DNA from: Rothia similimucilaginosa
Lineage (GTDB): Bacteria; Actinomycetota; Actinomycetes; Actinomycetales; Micrococcaceae
Reading direction: 5' to 3'
Length of the DNA stretch: 64,000 nucleotides
NCBI RefSeq assembly: GCF_029850875.1
Contig: NZ_JAOVAM010000006.1
Coordinates: forward strand, 62,001 to 126,000
Below are positions 9,717-19,421 of this stretch, one piece after another (the stretch's first letter is position 1; each line of letters starts with the position of its first letter). The position numbers were made by a program, and so were the translations under genes. The notes under the pieces are model-generated. The model did not search any database. It was given only the letters and a program-made list of their open reading frames with translations, and was not told the DNA's origin.

Positions 9717-10592
9717 ATGCATTTTTCTAACACCCCTGCACCACGCCCGAGCGGTCTGCTTCGCGTGGCAAGCGTGAATGTGAACGGTATCCGAGCCGCC
9801 TATAAGAAGGACATGGCGGCGTGGTTGGCGAGCCGTGACATCGATATCCTCTGTCTGCAGGAGGTGCGCGCCCCCGACGCTATCGTGCGTGAGCTGCTGG
9901 ACGAATCCCAGTGGCATATTCTGCACGCGGAGGCTGCTGCGAAGGGCCGTGCCGGCGTGCTGGTGGCGACCCGCCGCACCCCGAACTCAGCCGGTGAAGT
10001 CCTAGAGAACCAGCCGGTAGCAACCCGCTCGAATATTGGCGAAGAGTACTTTGATGATTCGGGCCGCTGGGTTGAGGCAGACTATGTTCTACCCAACGGT
10101 AAGACCCTGACGGTGGTCAGCGCCTACGTTCACTCCGGTGAGGTCGGCACCCAGAAGCAGGACGATAAGTACCGCTTCCTGGAGCGCATGCTGGTGCGCA
10201 TGCCTGAGCTGGCAAAGCACTCGGACCACGTGCTCATCGTGGGCGATTTGAATGTGGGCCACACTGAGCTGGACATTAAGAACTGGAAGGCTAACCAGAA
10301 GCGTGCCGGCTTCCTGCCGGAGGAACGCGCTTACTTTGACCGTTTCTTCGGTGATATCGGCTACCGCGATGTGGCTCGTGAGCTGGCGGGTCAGGTGCCC
10401 GGTCCCTACACCTGGTGGTCTTACCGCGGTAAGGCGTTCGATAATGACGCAGGCTGGCGTATTGACTACCATATGGCGACCCCGGCGCTTGCCGAAAGCG
10501 CCGTGGAAGCGGTCGTGGATCGCGCGGCAAGCTACGATGAGCGTTTCAGCGACCACGCGCCGCTGGTGGTTGACTACCGTATCGGTGAGTAA
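9717..10592 (+). CDS. xth: Exodeoxyribonuclease III (AP endonuclease)
   Basis: DNA repair nuclease of the exonuclease-endonuclease-phosphatase fold. All key blocks are present in the 291 residues: VNVNGIRAA near the N-terminus, ILCLQEVRA with the metal-binding Glu, VGDLNVGHTELD near residue 175 with the catalytic Asp and Asn, RIDYHMATP, and SDHAPLVVDY with the catalytic Asp-His at the C-terminus. It lies upstream of trpS, 86 bp away, and may be co-transcribed with it. Confidence 0.95.
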   Translation: MHFSNTPAPRPSGLLRVASVNVNGIRAAYKKDMAAWLASRDIDILCLQEVRAPDAIVRELLDESQWHILHAEAAAKGRAGVLVATRRTPNSAGEVLENQPVATRSNIGEEYFDDSGRWVEADYVLPNGKTLTVVSAYVHSGEVGTQKQDDKYRFLERMLVRMPELAKHSDHVLIVGDLNVGHTELDIKNWKANQKRAGFLPEERAYFDRFFGDIGYRDVARELAGQVPGPYTWWSYRGKAFDNDAGWRIDYHMATPALAESAVEAVVDRAASYDERFSDHAPLVVDYRIGE

Positions 10593-10645
10593 GACGTGTA
10601 CCCACGTACAGATAAGTTTTTGAAGATGTGCTGCACCGTCCGTAG

Positions 10646-11743
<1,098 letters not shown>

Positions 11744-11776
11744 CGCGCTGTTCAGCCAGTTTGGCTGAGGCGCTGC

Positions 11777-12373
11777 ATGACCTGCACGATTGAGATGACA
11801 GCACAAGAGAACTCTTCGAGCCCCACGACGGCTCCTGTATCCCCGACCCTGAAACCTGGCCGCCGCTACCTGAGCGTTATTGCGCACGTGAGCGGTGAGA
11901 ATGTTCAGCGCCTGGAAGAGTGGAAGCGCGCGGTAGCCGGTGGTGCGGTGGCGCCTATCAGCACCCACGTGACCGTGTACCTGACGGAGCTGAACGAGTC
12001 TCTACTGGTTGCGGTGCAGTCCCCGCAGTTCCGCGAGGCGCTGGACATGCCGCGTTTTGAGGCACGCTGGGGTTCGGTACACTCCTTCCGGCCGGTAACC
12101 GAGGTGGAGTACCTGAACCTGGAGGCGGGTAAGGCCGAGTTCGAGCAGATTCACCAGAAGCTGGTTGAGCTATTCGGTACCGGTGCGGCGTCATTCCCCT
12201 ATGTGCCGCACGTGACCTTAGGCCACGGGCTCACGCAGGAGCAGGTGGCGAACGCCCTTGAGGTGTTTGACGCTCTGCCCGCTGAGCAGCGTACTTTCAC
12301 TGTGGATCACCTGCACTGCTACTCCTACGACGGGCAGGACTGGGAAGAGATGAGGGTCCTGCCGCTGCGTTAG
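11777..12373 (+). CDS. 2'-5' RNA ligase superfamily (2H phosphoesterase) protein
   Basis: The 198-residue protein has the two H-x-T motifs of the 2H fold: ISTHVTVYL near residue 60 and VPHVTLGHG near residue 144, separated by the expected distance. Members hydrolyse or form 2'-5' or cyclic phosphodiester bonds; the substrate here is not known. The start at 11777 has GAGG 6 nt upstream; a second in-frame ATG lies 18 nt later. It is 33 bp behind trpS and ends before a strong terminator, so it is probably in the same transcript. Confidence 0.8.
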   Translation: MTCTIEMTAQENSSSPTTAPVSPTLKPGRRYLSVIAHVSGENVQRLEEWKRAVAGGAVAPISTHVTVYLTELNESLLVAVQSPQFREALDMPRFEARWGSVHSFRPVTEVEYLNLEAGKAEFEQIHQKLVELFGTGAASFPYVPHVTLGHGLTQEQVANALEVFDALPAEQRTFTVDHLHCYSYDGQDWEEMRVLPLR

Positions 12374-12401
12374 TAGCTGGCGTATAAACCTGATATACAT
12401 T

Positions 12402-12450
12402 AAGAGAGATGCGACCGATAAGTTATCGGTCGCATCTCTCTTAATATTTT
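12402..12450. terminator. Strong bidirectional terminator
   Basis: A perfect 19-bp stem, AAGAGAGATGCGACCGATA (12402-12420), loop AGT, then its exact complement to 12442, followed by AATATTTT. It separates the convergent 2H phosphoesterase and zinc lipoprotein genes. Confidence 0.9.
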
Positions 12451-12477
12451 CGCTAGGTTTATCTCAGCGTGAGAGCC

Positions 12478-13873
12478 CTAGTGGGAGTGGCCCTCGTGAG
12501 CCTCGCCGGACTCGTGCGTGTCAGCTGAAGCCGAGGAGGAAGCAGCGCCGTGCGCCTCAGACTCAACCGGTGCAGCGTGCGAGGAAGAGACACCCAGAAT
12601 CTCGTTCGGGGTCTTCGGAAGCTCCACGCTCATCAGCTCCTTTGGCGCTACTGGGTTCGACAGGGATACCGCAATGAGCTTCTTGGCCGCCGGGTCGGTC
12701 ACGTAGGCGGTCTTACCGTCCACCCACAGAGCCGGACGCTCGTCCTGCCATGTCTCAGACTCGGTCCACGCCTCCATGAGCTGTACAGAGCCCAGTTCAG
12801 CGCCGGTTGCCGGATCGAAGATACGCAGCTTGCCGTCAGTGGTCAGCAACAGAGCCTCACCCTGAGGGCCGCGAGCCAGCGAACGGAAGGTGTAGCTCAC
12901 ACCAGAAGGCAGGGCATAGACGGTACGGGTTGCCGCAACAGTGTCAATAATGGAGAACTTCTCGGGGCGCTCCAGCTTAGCGTCCTTGTCGGTCTTGTAG
13001 TCCGCCAGAACGTACTGGGAGTCAGCCTTGCCAGACTGGTTGCCGGAACGCGAGTACGGGTCCTCGGGGTTAGTGATCTTGGTGAACTTGCCATCCTTAT
13101 AAATGAGCGCGCCGTCGGAGCAGCCGATGGAGAATGCGCCGTCCTTGGCGATGGCTTCACCGTGAACGCCGGGGCAAGCGGGGCTCTCGGTGACGGTCTT
13201 GCCCTGAGCGTCCACAACAGCGGCACCAGTGCGGGTCTTCGAGTCGCCAACCGCTACCAGGTACTGGTCGTTGGGTAGCGGGATTGCGAAGCCGTGGTGC
13301 GGCTGCGGCAGGGTGACGGTGGTGGTCTCCAGCGAGGAAACTGTGCGCTTATCATGGGTCAGCTTTGCCGGGTCGTATACCGCGAAGGAACCGGTGCCGT
13401 CAGCGAATGCCGTGACCTTGCCGTTGTCCTTGATGACGTGACTGGTATGGTCAGCCACAAGAGACAGTGAAGACAGGGATGGGGACGTGGTGTAGTAGTG
13501 TGAATGGTCGCCGTGCGCTACGGACCATACGCCGGTGTCCAGGAAGGTGTAGCTGTTACCGTCTGCAACGACGAGGTGGCGATTATTGCCAGCATCGGAG
13601 AGGCGCAGAAAGCCTTCCTTAGGGATGTCTGCGAGCAGCTTCATGTCCTTGGCGTCGTAGACGAACACGCCGCCGTCGTAGGTGATAGCGACGCGGCTTG
13701 CCGCCCCCTTGCCTTCGGTGATGGGTGCGGGGGTAGTACTCGTGGAGGGTGGAGGCGCTGGGGCTGGTCTGTGCGTTCTGGGTGGTTTGGGCACCGCATG
13801 CGGTCAGGGTGAGTGTAGCTACTGCGCCGAATGTGCCGGCGCGGGTGAGGAAAAACTTACGGGTCATGTGCAT
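12478..13873 (-). pseudogene. aztD: AztD-like zinc-binding lipoprotein, frameshifted by a 7-bp duplication
   Basis: Two overlapping frames make one protein. The first gives a lipoprotein signal peptide (MTRKFFLTRAGTFGAVATL then the lipobox LTAC) and a short linker ending SPSAST. The second gives the rest, from STTPAPITEGKG to a His-rich end (THESGEAHEGHSH). They are out of register because GTGGAGG is present twice in tandem at 13742-13755 (plus strand). Removing one copy restores a single 463-codon frame. The body has motifs I associate with the AztD periplasmic zinc metallochaperone: YDGGVFVYDAK, HGDHSHYY, HHGFAIPLPN, ACPGVHGEA and IGCSDGALIYKDG. A Zur-like box lies just upstream. No AztABC transporter genes are in the window. 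In this state the gene should be off, unless the duplication reverts or is an assembly error. Confidence 0.8.
13742..13755. repeat. 7-bp tandem duplication causing the aztD frameshift
   Basis: GTGGAGG occurs twice head to tail (13742-13748 and 13749-13755). Seven is 1 modulo 3, and deletion of one unit joins the signal-peptide frame to the body frame as SPSAST-STTPAPITEG without any loss of sense. Confidence 0.9.
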
Positions 13874-13888
13874 CTACCAAGAGTAACA

Positions 13889-13903
13889 TGAGAATGATTC
13901 TCT
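13889..13903. promoter_or_regulatory. Zur/Fur-type operator upstream of the aztD-like gene
   Basis: TGAGAATGATTCTCT holds the palindrome GAGAATGATTCTC and closely resembles actinobacterial Zur boxes of the TGAAAATGATTTTCA kind. It lies 16 bp upstream of the start codon and next to a TACTCT -10 box on the minus strand, which itself stands 6 nt before the ATG. A bound repressor would cover the promoter. Confidence 0.65.
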
Positions 13904-14073
13904 ATATGGGGTGGTTCTTGGTGTGTCAGAGTCTGGAAGTGTAGTCTATGCGGGATGCGTAAGGCATTCTGTTGCTCCCACCCGGTTACAGAGAGCGTTC
14001 TTTCGTGCCCCACTAGGTAAATGCCTTGAACCCACCTGCGAAATGACCCAACGGGGCATAGTCATCGAGGCAT

Positions 14074-14117
14074 AAGAAAACCGGCTCCCCTCCGAAAAGA
14101 AGAGAGCCGGTTTCTTA
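14074..14117. terminator. Terminator after the mannose-1-phosphate guanylyltransferase gene
   Basis: AAGAAAACCGGCTC pairs with GAGCCGGTTTCTT across a 16-nt loop, followed on the minus strand by TTTTCTTA. The stretch from 13904 to 14073 shows no gene. Confidence 0.7.
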
Positions 14118-14168
14118 GAGGTATCTTTTGCTCGAGCAGGGTTTAAGTATCTGCGCGGGGGCAAAAAT

Positions 14169-15278
14169 TTAGAGGAGGTTGTTCAGGCCTCGCGCCTTGA
14201 CCTCACCCACTGCATCCTTGACAGCCTGTGCCTTGGAGCGGGGAGCGACCAACAGTGCGTCGGGGGTATCCACCACAACGATATCGTCGAGGCCAATGAT
14301 AGAGATCTTGCGGTCGGTGTTCGCGACAATAATTCCGGAGCAACCGTGGTTGATAACGTTATCCTTCTCGCCGAGAATGGTCAGCTCTTCGCCGCTCTTC
14401 TCGGTGTTCAGGCGTGCCACAGCATCGAAGTCTCCCACATCATCCCAGCTGAAGGAGCCGGGAACCATGGCAACGTCGCCTGCTGCTGCTGCGGGCTCAG
14501 CCACGGCGTAGTCGATAGCAGTCTTGGGCAGGGTCTCCCAGACGCGGTCCATAATAGCCTCACGCTCGGGGGTGTCCCAAGCGTTAGCAATTTCCATGAT
14601 GCCCGCGTACAGCTCGGGCTCGTTCGCCTCGAGGTGCTTGAGCATCAGGGCCGCCGGTGCTACGAACATGCCTGCGTTCCAGGTATACTCACCGGAATCC
14701 AGGTACTTCTGTGCGGTAGTGGCATCGGGCTTCTCCACGAAGGTGTCCACAGCCTGAGCATTGGGGGCGTCCTCAATGCCCAGGGACTCGCTGGCGTGGA
14801 TGTAGCCAAACGCGCTGGAGGGCTCGGTGGGAGTAATGCCGATGGTAACAATCTTGCCGGTTGCTGCGGTGATGACAGCTTCGGTCACCACACGGTGGAA
14901 TTCATCCACGGGGCTGATCACATGGTCAGCGGCGAAGGAGCCGATGATGGCGTCCGGTTCGCGGCGATGGATGATAGCGCAAGCCAGGCCGATAGCGGCG
15001 GCCGAATCCTTGGGGGAGGGCTCCAGTACCAGGTCAGCGGCACGCAGTTCAGGAATCTGCTGGGTGACCGCATTGGTGTGCGAAGTGCCGGTAACTACCA
15101 TGACGGAGCCGTTGCTGAGATTGGTGAGACGGTCGTAGGTATCACGCAGCAGGGAATTGCCCGACGAAGTGAGGTCGAGCAGGAATTTCGGGGCATGTGC
15201 GCGGGATAGAGGCCACAAACGCGAGCCAACACCGCCGGCGGGAATGAGCGGGCGGAATCGAGTGAGTGCAGTATTCAT
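14169..15278 (-). CDS. manC: Mannose-1-phosphate guanylyltransferase (GDP-mannose pyrophosphorylase)
   Basis: Makes GDP-mannose from GTP and mannose-1-phosphate. The N-terminal nucleotide-binding loop IPAGGVGSRLWPLSRAHAPK, then FAADHVIS, VDTFVEKPDATTAQKYL and YTWNAGMFV are diagnostic of the sugar-nucleotide transferase. The length is about 369 residues without the isomerase domain of bifunctional forms. The start chosen is the ATG at 15278, where a TATTCT box lies 7 nt upstream (leaderless); an in-frame ATG at 15308 is the alternative. GDP-mannose would feed mannosylation of lipids and, through polyprenyl-phosphomannose, the protein mannosyltransferase at 60-62 kb. Confidence 0.93.
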   Translation of the reverse strand: MNTALTRFRPLIPAGGVGSRLWPLSRAHAPKFLLDLTSSGNSLLRDTYDRLTNLSNGSVMVVTGTSHTNAVTQQIPELRAADLVLEPSPKDSAAAIGLACAIIHRREPDAIIGSFAADHVISPVDEFHRVVTEAVITAATGKIVTIGITPTEPSSAFGYIHASESLGIEDAPNAQAVDTFVEKPDATTAQKYLDSGEYTWNAGMFVAPAALMLKHLEANEPELYAGIMEIANAWDTPEREAIMDRVWETLPKTAIDYAVAEPAAAAGDVAMVPGSFSWDDVGDFDAVARLNTEKSGEELTILGEKDNVINHGCSGIIVANTDRKISIIGLDDIVVVDTPDALLVAPRSKAQAVKDAVGEVKARGLNNLL

Positions 15279-15308
15279 CGATTCAAGAATAGCTTGTGAA
15301 TTTGTCAT

Positions 15309-15535
15309 ATATCGAATTCTTTTACGTTTTGGCAGAAAGTGTCAGGGGACTCTCAGTGTTGTGATGTTTGAGGTTAGGATAAGGTAAGTTCCGCACAAAC
15401 AGAGGGGAGTAGACGGTATCGCAAGAAAAATATGCCCTAATTCACTTTTAGAAGCTGTAAAAAAACCCCGAACAGGGTGTCAATAAGCTGTGAATTTACC
15501 TGATATCTTGGAAGTAACAGACGAACAAAAGCAGT
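15309..15535 (+). other. Intergenic region upstream of the sdh operon
   Basis: No gene is visible. The stretch contains the divergent promoter regions, an A-run followed by CCCCG and AGGGTG near 15464-15479, and a TATCTT box at 15504-15509 that could be the sdh -10 element, although no good -35 box is seen. Confidence 0.4.
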
Positions 15536-15604
15536 CGGTGAGCACACAGCTGTGCCTGGAAGCTGGGGTCTAAAATTGCGGCACCAGAACCCAGACGCTC
15601 ACCG
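15536..15604 (+). promoter_or_regulatory. Structured leader element directly before the sdhC ribosome binding site
   Basis: CGGTGAGC (15536-15543) and GCTCACCG (15597-15604) form a perfect 8-bp closing stem. Inside are the palindrome CACAGCTGTG and a hairpin of CTGGG with CCCAG. The element ends 7 nt before the CAGGAGG Shine-Dalgarno. The layout suggests a cis-regulatory RNA or a ribosome-site control element. Confidence 0.5.
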
Positions 15605-15624
15605 TCGCAGCAGGAGGTTATTCA

Positions 15625-16083
15625 GTGTTGAATGGTTCTAAAGGAACCCTTTACCGCGGCCGCTGGGGCATGTGGTCCTGGGTTGCTCATCGCATTACCG
15701 GTATCGCGATTTTCTTCTTCCTTCTTGTACATATCCTGGATACTGCCGTCGTGCGTATCTCTCCGGAGGCCTACAATGGCGTACTGAGCCTGTACAAGAA
15801 CCCCATCATGGGTCTGGGTGAGACCGCCCTTGTCGCCGCCATCGTCTACCACGCGTTCAACGGTATTCGTATTATCCTCATTGACTTCTGGAGTAAGGCA
15901 ACCAACTCGCACGTGGAGCACATTCAGGCGAAGAACAAGGACGGCAACGTCGAAATCAGCCAGAAGGCAACCTACACGCACATCAAGATTCTTTGGGTTG
16001 TGCTTTTCCTCTGGGCAATTACCGTTGCTGGCTTCGCCGCACGCCACCTGCCGATCGTTTTCTCGCACATGGGAGGTCACTAA
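15625..16083 (+). CDS. sdhC: Succinate dehydrogenase cytochrome b subunit
   Basis: Membrane anchor of complex II. The 152 residues contain the SdhC signature (YRGRWGMWSWVAHRITGIAIF, Ser/Arg/His pattern) and three membrane helices, with the haem-ligand type His in VYHAFNGIRIILID. The GTG start has CAGGAGG 8 nt upstream. It begins the sdhCDAB operon; sdhD follows after 3 bp. Confidence 0.93.
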   Translation: MLNGSKGTLYRGRWGMWSWVAHRITGIAIFFFLLVHILDTAVVRISPEAYNGVLSLYKNPIMGLGETALVAAIVYHAFNGIRIILIDFWSKATNSHVEHIQAKNKDGNVEISQKATYTHIKILWVVLFLWAITVAGFAARHLPIVFSHMGGH

Positions 16084-16086
16084 ACA

Positions 16087-16572
16087 ATGGCTACTCCGCT
16101 CAAGCCCCGCACCTATGTACCCCGTCTGCGTGATAACCGCATCGACGGCGTAAAATACAACCGCTCCTCCTCCAAGCGCAATAACTTTGAGATGTTCGCT
16201 TGGCTCGGTATGCGCCTGTCCGGCATCGTACTCGTCGTGCTAATTTTCGGCCACCTCTTCTCCAACCTTATGGTCGGCGACGGCATCCACGCCATCGACT
16301 TCGGCTTCGTGGGCGGTAAGTGGGCTAACCCCTTCTGGCAGGTCTGGGATCTGTTGCTGCTCTGGCTGGCTATGCTGCACGGTGCAAACGGCATCCGAGT
16401 CATCATTGATGACTACGCTGAGAAGGACCGCCTGCGCGTTTGGCTGAAGGTTATCCTTTTCGCAGCATGCGCATTCGTCCTGCTGGTTGGTACCCTCACC
16501 ATCTTCGCGTTCGATCCCTGCCCCTCCGGCGCAGCGGCTGAACTGCTCCCCAGCTTCTGCTCGGCACGCTAA
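16087..16572 (+). CDS. sdhD: Succinate dehydrogenase hydrophobic membrane anchor
   Basis: Second membrane subunit of complex II, 161 residues with three predicted helices after a basic 40-residue N-terminus. LGMRLSGIVLVVLIFGHLF and MLHGANGIRVIIDDYAEKD repeat the fold seen in SdhC and carry the quinone/haem-side His residues. The short spacing from sdhC (3 bp) indicates translational linkage. Confidence 0.92.
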   Translation: MATPLKPRTYVPRLRDNRIDGVKYNRSSSKRNNFEMFAWLGMRLSGIVLVVLIFGHLFSNLMVGDGIHAIDFGFVGGKWANPFWQVWDLLLLWLAMLHGANGIRVIIDDYAEKDRLRVWLKVILFAACAFVLLVGTLTIFAFDPCPSGAAAELLPSFCSAR

Positions 16573-16623
16573 CGGCGACGTATTCGAGACAAACGAAAAC
16601 ATCTAAAACACAGAAAGAACATC

Positions 16624-18387
16624 ATGCAGGTACATAAGTACGATGTAGTGATCGTCGGTGCCGGTGGCGCAGGTATGCGTGCCGCCATTGAGGCCGGCCA
16701 GCGAGTTCGCACCGCGGTACTGACTAAGCTATACCCCACCCGCTCCCACACCGGCGCAGCACAGGGTGGCATGTGCGCAGCTCTGGCTAACGTTGAGGAG
16801 GACAACTGGGAGTGGCACACCTTTGACACCGTTAAGGGCGGCGACTACCTGGTTGACCAGGACGCAGCAGAAATCATGGCTAAGGAAGCTATTGACGCTG
16901 TGCTCGACCTGGAAAAGATGGGTCTTCCCTTCAACCGAACCCCCGAAGGCCGCATTGACCAGCGCCGCTTCGGCGGTCACACCCGTGATCACGGTAAGGC
17001 TGCTGTGCGCCGCGCGTGCTACGCAGCTGACCGTACCGGCCACATGATTCTGCAGACCCTCTACCAGAACTGCGTTCGCCACAATGTGGAGTTCTACAAC
17101 GAGTTCTACGTTCTCGACCTAATCCTGGTCAAGGACGAAGAGGGTAAGCCCCGCCCTGCTGGCGTCGTCTCCTACGACCTGGCAACCGGCGAGGTTCACG
17201 TCTTCCAGGCTAAGTCCGTAATCTTCGCATCCGGCGGCTGTGGCAAGATTTTCAAGACCACCTCCAACGCACACACCCTCACCGGTGACGGCATGGCTAT
17301 CGCACTGCGTGCAGGCCTGCCCCTGGAGGACATGGAATTCGTTCAGTTCCACCCGACCGGCCTGGCTGGCCTGGGCATTCTCGTCACCGAGGGTGCTCGT
17401 GGTGAAGGCGGTATTCTCCGTAACGCTGACGGTGAGCGCTTCATGGAGCGCTACGCACCCACCATTAAGGACCTCGCACCCCGCGATATCGTGGCACGTG
17501 CAATGGCAAACGAGGTGCGTGAAGGCCGCGGCTGCGGTCCTCACAAGGACTACGTGCTGCTGGATCTGACCCACCTGGAGCCTTCGCACATCGATGAGAA
17601 GTTACCGGACATCACCGAGTTCGCTCGTACCTACCTGGCAGTGGAACCGCACCACCAGCCCATCCCGGTGTTCCCCACCGCGCACTACGCAATGGGCGGT
17701 ATCCCCACCAACAACGAGACCGAGGTCTACCGCAACAGCGAAGAGACCATCCCCGGTCTCTACGCAGCTGGTGAGGTTGCTTGTGTGTCCGTCCACGGTG
17801 CAAACCGTCTGGGTACCAACTCCTTGCTGGACATCAACGTGTTCGGTAAGCGTGCAGGTCGCAAGGCAGCAGAGTACGCAGCATCCGCTGAGTTTGTACC
17901 CGTTCCGGACGATGCAGCAGATCGCGTTCTCAATATGCTCAACGGCATCCTCGAGGGCAAGGGCACCGAGAAGGTCGGCGCTATCCGTGCAGACCTGCAG
18001 AAGGCTATGGAAGCTGACATGCAGGTGTTCCGTACCGATGAGACCATCCGCGCAGCACTGGCAACCATCGCTGAACTGGAAGAGCGTTACCAGAACATCT
18101 CCATCCAGGACAAGGGTAAGCGCTTTAACCTCGACCTGCTCGAGGCTGTTGAGCTCGGCTTCCTGATTGAGCTGGCAAAGGTCATGTCCGTTGGCGCACT
18201 GCACCGTAAGGAATCCCGTGGTGGTCACTACCGCGAGGACTTCCCTAAGCGTGACGACGTCAACTTCATGAAGCACTCGATGGTCTACCTCGACCCCGAA
18301 TCCGAGTTTGAGGGTGTCAAGGGCCTGCGATTCGAAACCAAGCCCGTTGTCTACACCCGCTACGAGCCGAAGGAGCGTAAGTACTAA
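16624..18387 (+). CDS. sdhA: Succinate dehydrogenase flavoprotein subunit
   Basis: Catalytic subunit, 587 residues. The FAD site is VVIVGAGGAGMRAAIEAG near the N-terminus. SHTGAAQGGMCAAL carries the His that binds FAD covalently. HPTGLAGLGILVTEGARGEGG and NRLGTNSLLDINVFG are the substrate and second FAD regions. Oxidation of succinate links the citric acid cycle to the quinone pool. AGAAAG lies about 6 nt before the ATG. It overlaps nothing and is followed within 1 bp by sdhB. Confidence 0.97.
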   Translation: MQVHKYDVVIVGAGGAGMRAAIEAGQRVRTAVLTKLYPTRSHTGAAQGGMCAALANVEEDNWEWHTFDTVKGGDYLVDQDAAEIMAKEAIDAVLDLEKMGLPFNRTPEGRIDQRRFGGHTRDHGKAAVRRACYAADRTGHMILQTLYQNCVRHNVEFYNEFYVLDLILVKDEEGKPRPAGVVSYDLATGEVHVFQAKSVIFASGGCGKIFKTTSNAHTLTGDGMAIALRAGLPLEDMEFVQFHPTGLAGLGILVTEGARGEGGILRNADGERFMERYAPTIKDLAPRDIVARAMANEVREGRGCGPHKDYVLLDLTHLEPSHIDEKLPDITEFARTYLAVEPHHQPIPVFPTAHYAMGGIPTNNETEVYRNSEETIPGLYAAGEVACVSVHGANRLGTNSLLDINVFGKRAGRKAAEYAASAEFVPVPDDAADRVLNMLNGILEGKGTEKVGAIRADLQKAMEADMQVFRTDETIRAALATIAELEERYQNISIQDKGKRFNLDLLEAVELGFLIELAKVMSVGALHRKESRGGHYREDFPKRDDVNFMKHSMVYLDPESEFEGVKGLRFETKPVVYTRYEPKERKY

Positions 18388-18388
18388 A

Positions 18389-19177
18389 ATGGCTGAAAAC
18401 GAACTCCCCGAACCGGAATCCGTCAAGCTGTTTGAGGGTATGGCCGGCGGCGACTCCGATTCCATCCCCACGTACGATGTGGTCATCAAGATTCGTCGCT
18501 ACAATCCGGAAGTTTCTTCCGAGGCGTACTGGGATGAATTCCCGCTGACCATGTACCGCACCGACCGCGTGCTGGATGCTCTGCACAAGATCAAGTGGGA
18601 GGTAGACGGCTCCGTCTCCTTCCGCCGCTCCTGTGCACACGGTATCTGTGGCTCAGACGCGATGCGCATCAACGGCCGTAACCGCCTGGCTTGCAAGACC
18701 CTGCTCAAGGACCTTGACCTGTCCAAGCCGATTACCGTTGAGCCTATTAAGGGTCTGCCCTGCGAAAAGGACCTCATCGTTGACATGGAGCCCTTCTTCC
18801 AGGCATACCGCGAAATCATGCCGTTCTTCATCAACGACTCGAATGAGCCTGAGCGTGAGCGCCTGCAGACCATTGAGGACCGTGCACGTTTCGATGACAC
18901 CACCAAGTGCATCCTCTGTGCAGCATGTACCTCGTCCTGCCCGGTCTTCTGGACTGACGGTCAGTACTTCGGCCCCTCCGCTATCGTGAACGCACACCGC
19001 TTCATCTTCGACTCGCGCGATGATGCAGGCGACCTGCGTCTGGAGATCCTCAACGACAAGGAAGGCGTATGGCGTTGCCGTACCACCTTCAACTGCACCG
19101 AGGCTTGCCCCCGTGGCATCCAGATCACCAAGGCTATTGCCGAGGTGAAGCAGGCAATCCTGAGCCGCTCGCTCTAA
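18389..19177 (+). CDS. sdhB: Succinate dehydrogenase iron-sulfur subunit
   Basis: Electron-transfer subunit of about 262 residues. The cysteines for the three clusters are visible: RRSCAHGICGSDAMRINGRN with LACKT for 2Fe-2S, then CILCAACTSSCP and CTEACPRGI for the 4Fe-4S and 3Fe-4S centres. The ATG at 18389 begins 2 bp after the sdhA stop codon and is preceded by AAGGAGCG inside sdhA. An upstream in-frame ATG at 18308 lies deep inside sdhA and is less likely. Confidence 0.95.
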   Translation: MAENELPEPESVKLFEGMAGGDSDSIPTYDVVIKIRRYNPEVSSEAYWDEFPLTMYRTDRVLDALHKIKWEVDGSVSFRRSCAHGICGSDAMRINGRNRLACKTLLKDLDLSKPITVEPIKGLPCEKDLIVDMEPFFQAYREIMPFFINDSNEPERERLQTIEDRARFDDTTKCILCAACTSSCPVFWTDGQYFGPSAIVNAHRFIFDSRDDAGDLRLEILNDKEGVWRCRTTFNCTEACPRGIQITKAIAEVKQAILSRSL

Positions 19178-19213
19178 TCTGAGTACACGGTATCAGCTGA
19201 TACAGCATTGACG

Positions 19214-19257
19214 ATTCAAGCCGTCACCCACACCGGGTGGCGGCTTGAATATTTTTA
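19214..19257 (+). terminator. Terminator of the sdh operon
   Basis: ATTCAAGCCGTCACCC (19214-19229) pairs with GGGTGGCGGCTTGAAT (19235-19250), one G-T pair, followed by ATTTTT. Confidence 0.9.
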
Positions 19258-19421
19258 ACAGAAAAGGACCTGCTTCAAATCGTGGGGCAGAGCATTGAAC
19301 GGTGCTTCGGCGGGCAGGAGCACTCTTCACAATCTGTCATAAAGTCATAGATATTCTCGAGAGCTGTCAGAAAGGGGCAGCGGGTAGGTAAACCTTGGCG
19401 GGCGGCGTTATTCTACTGTGT

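Noticed and set aside
14006-14058. Decayed tRNA-like element between aztD and manC
   Set aside because: TGCCCC and GGGGCA could be an acceptor stem and GGTGGGTTCAAGG resembles a T-arm, but the T-stem does not pair and no D- or anticodon arm is present.
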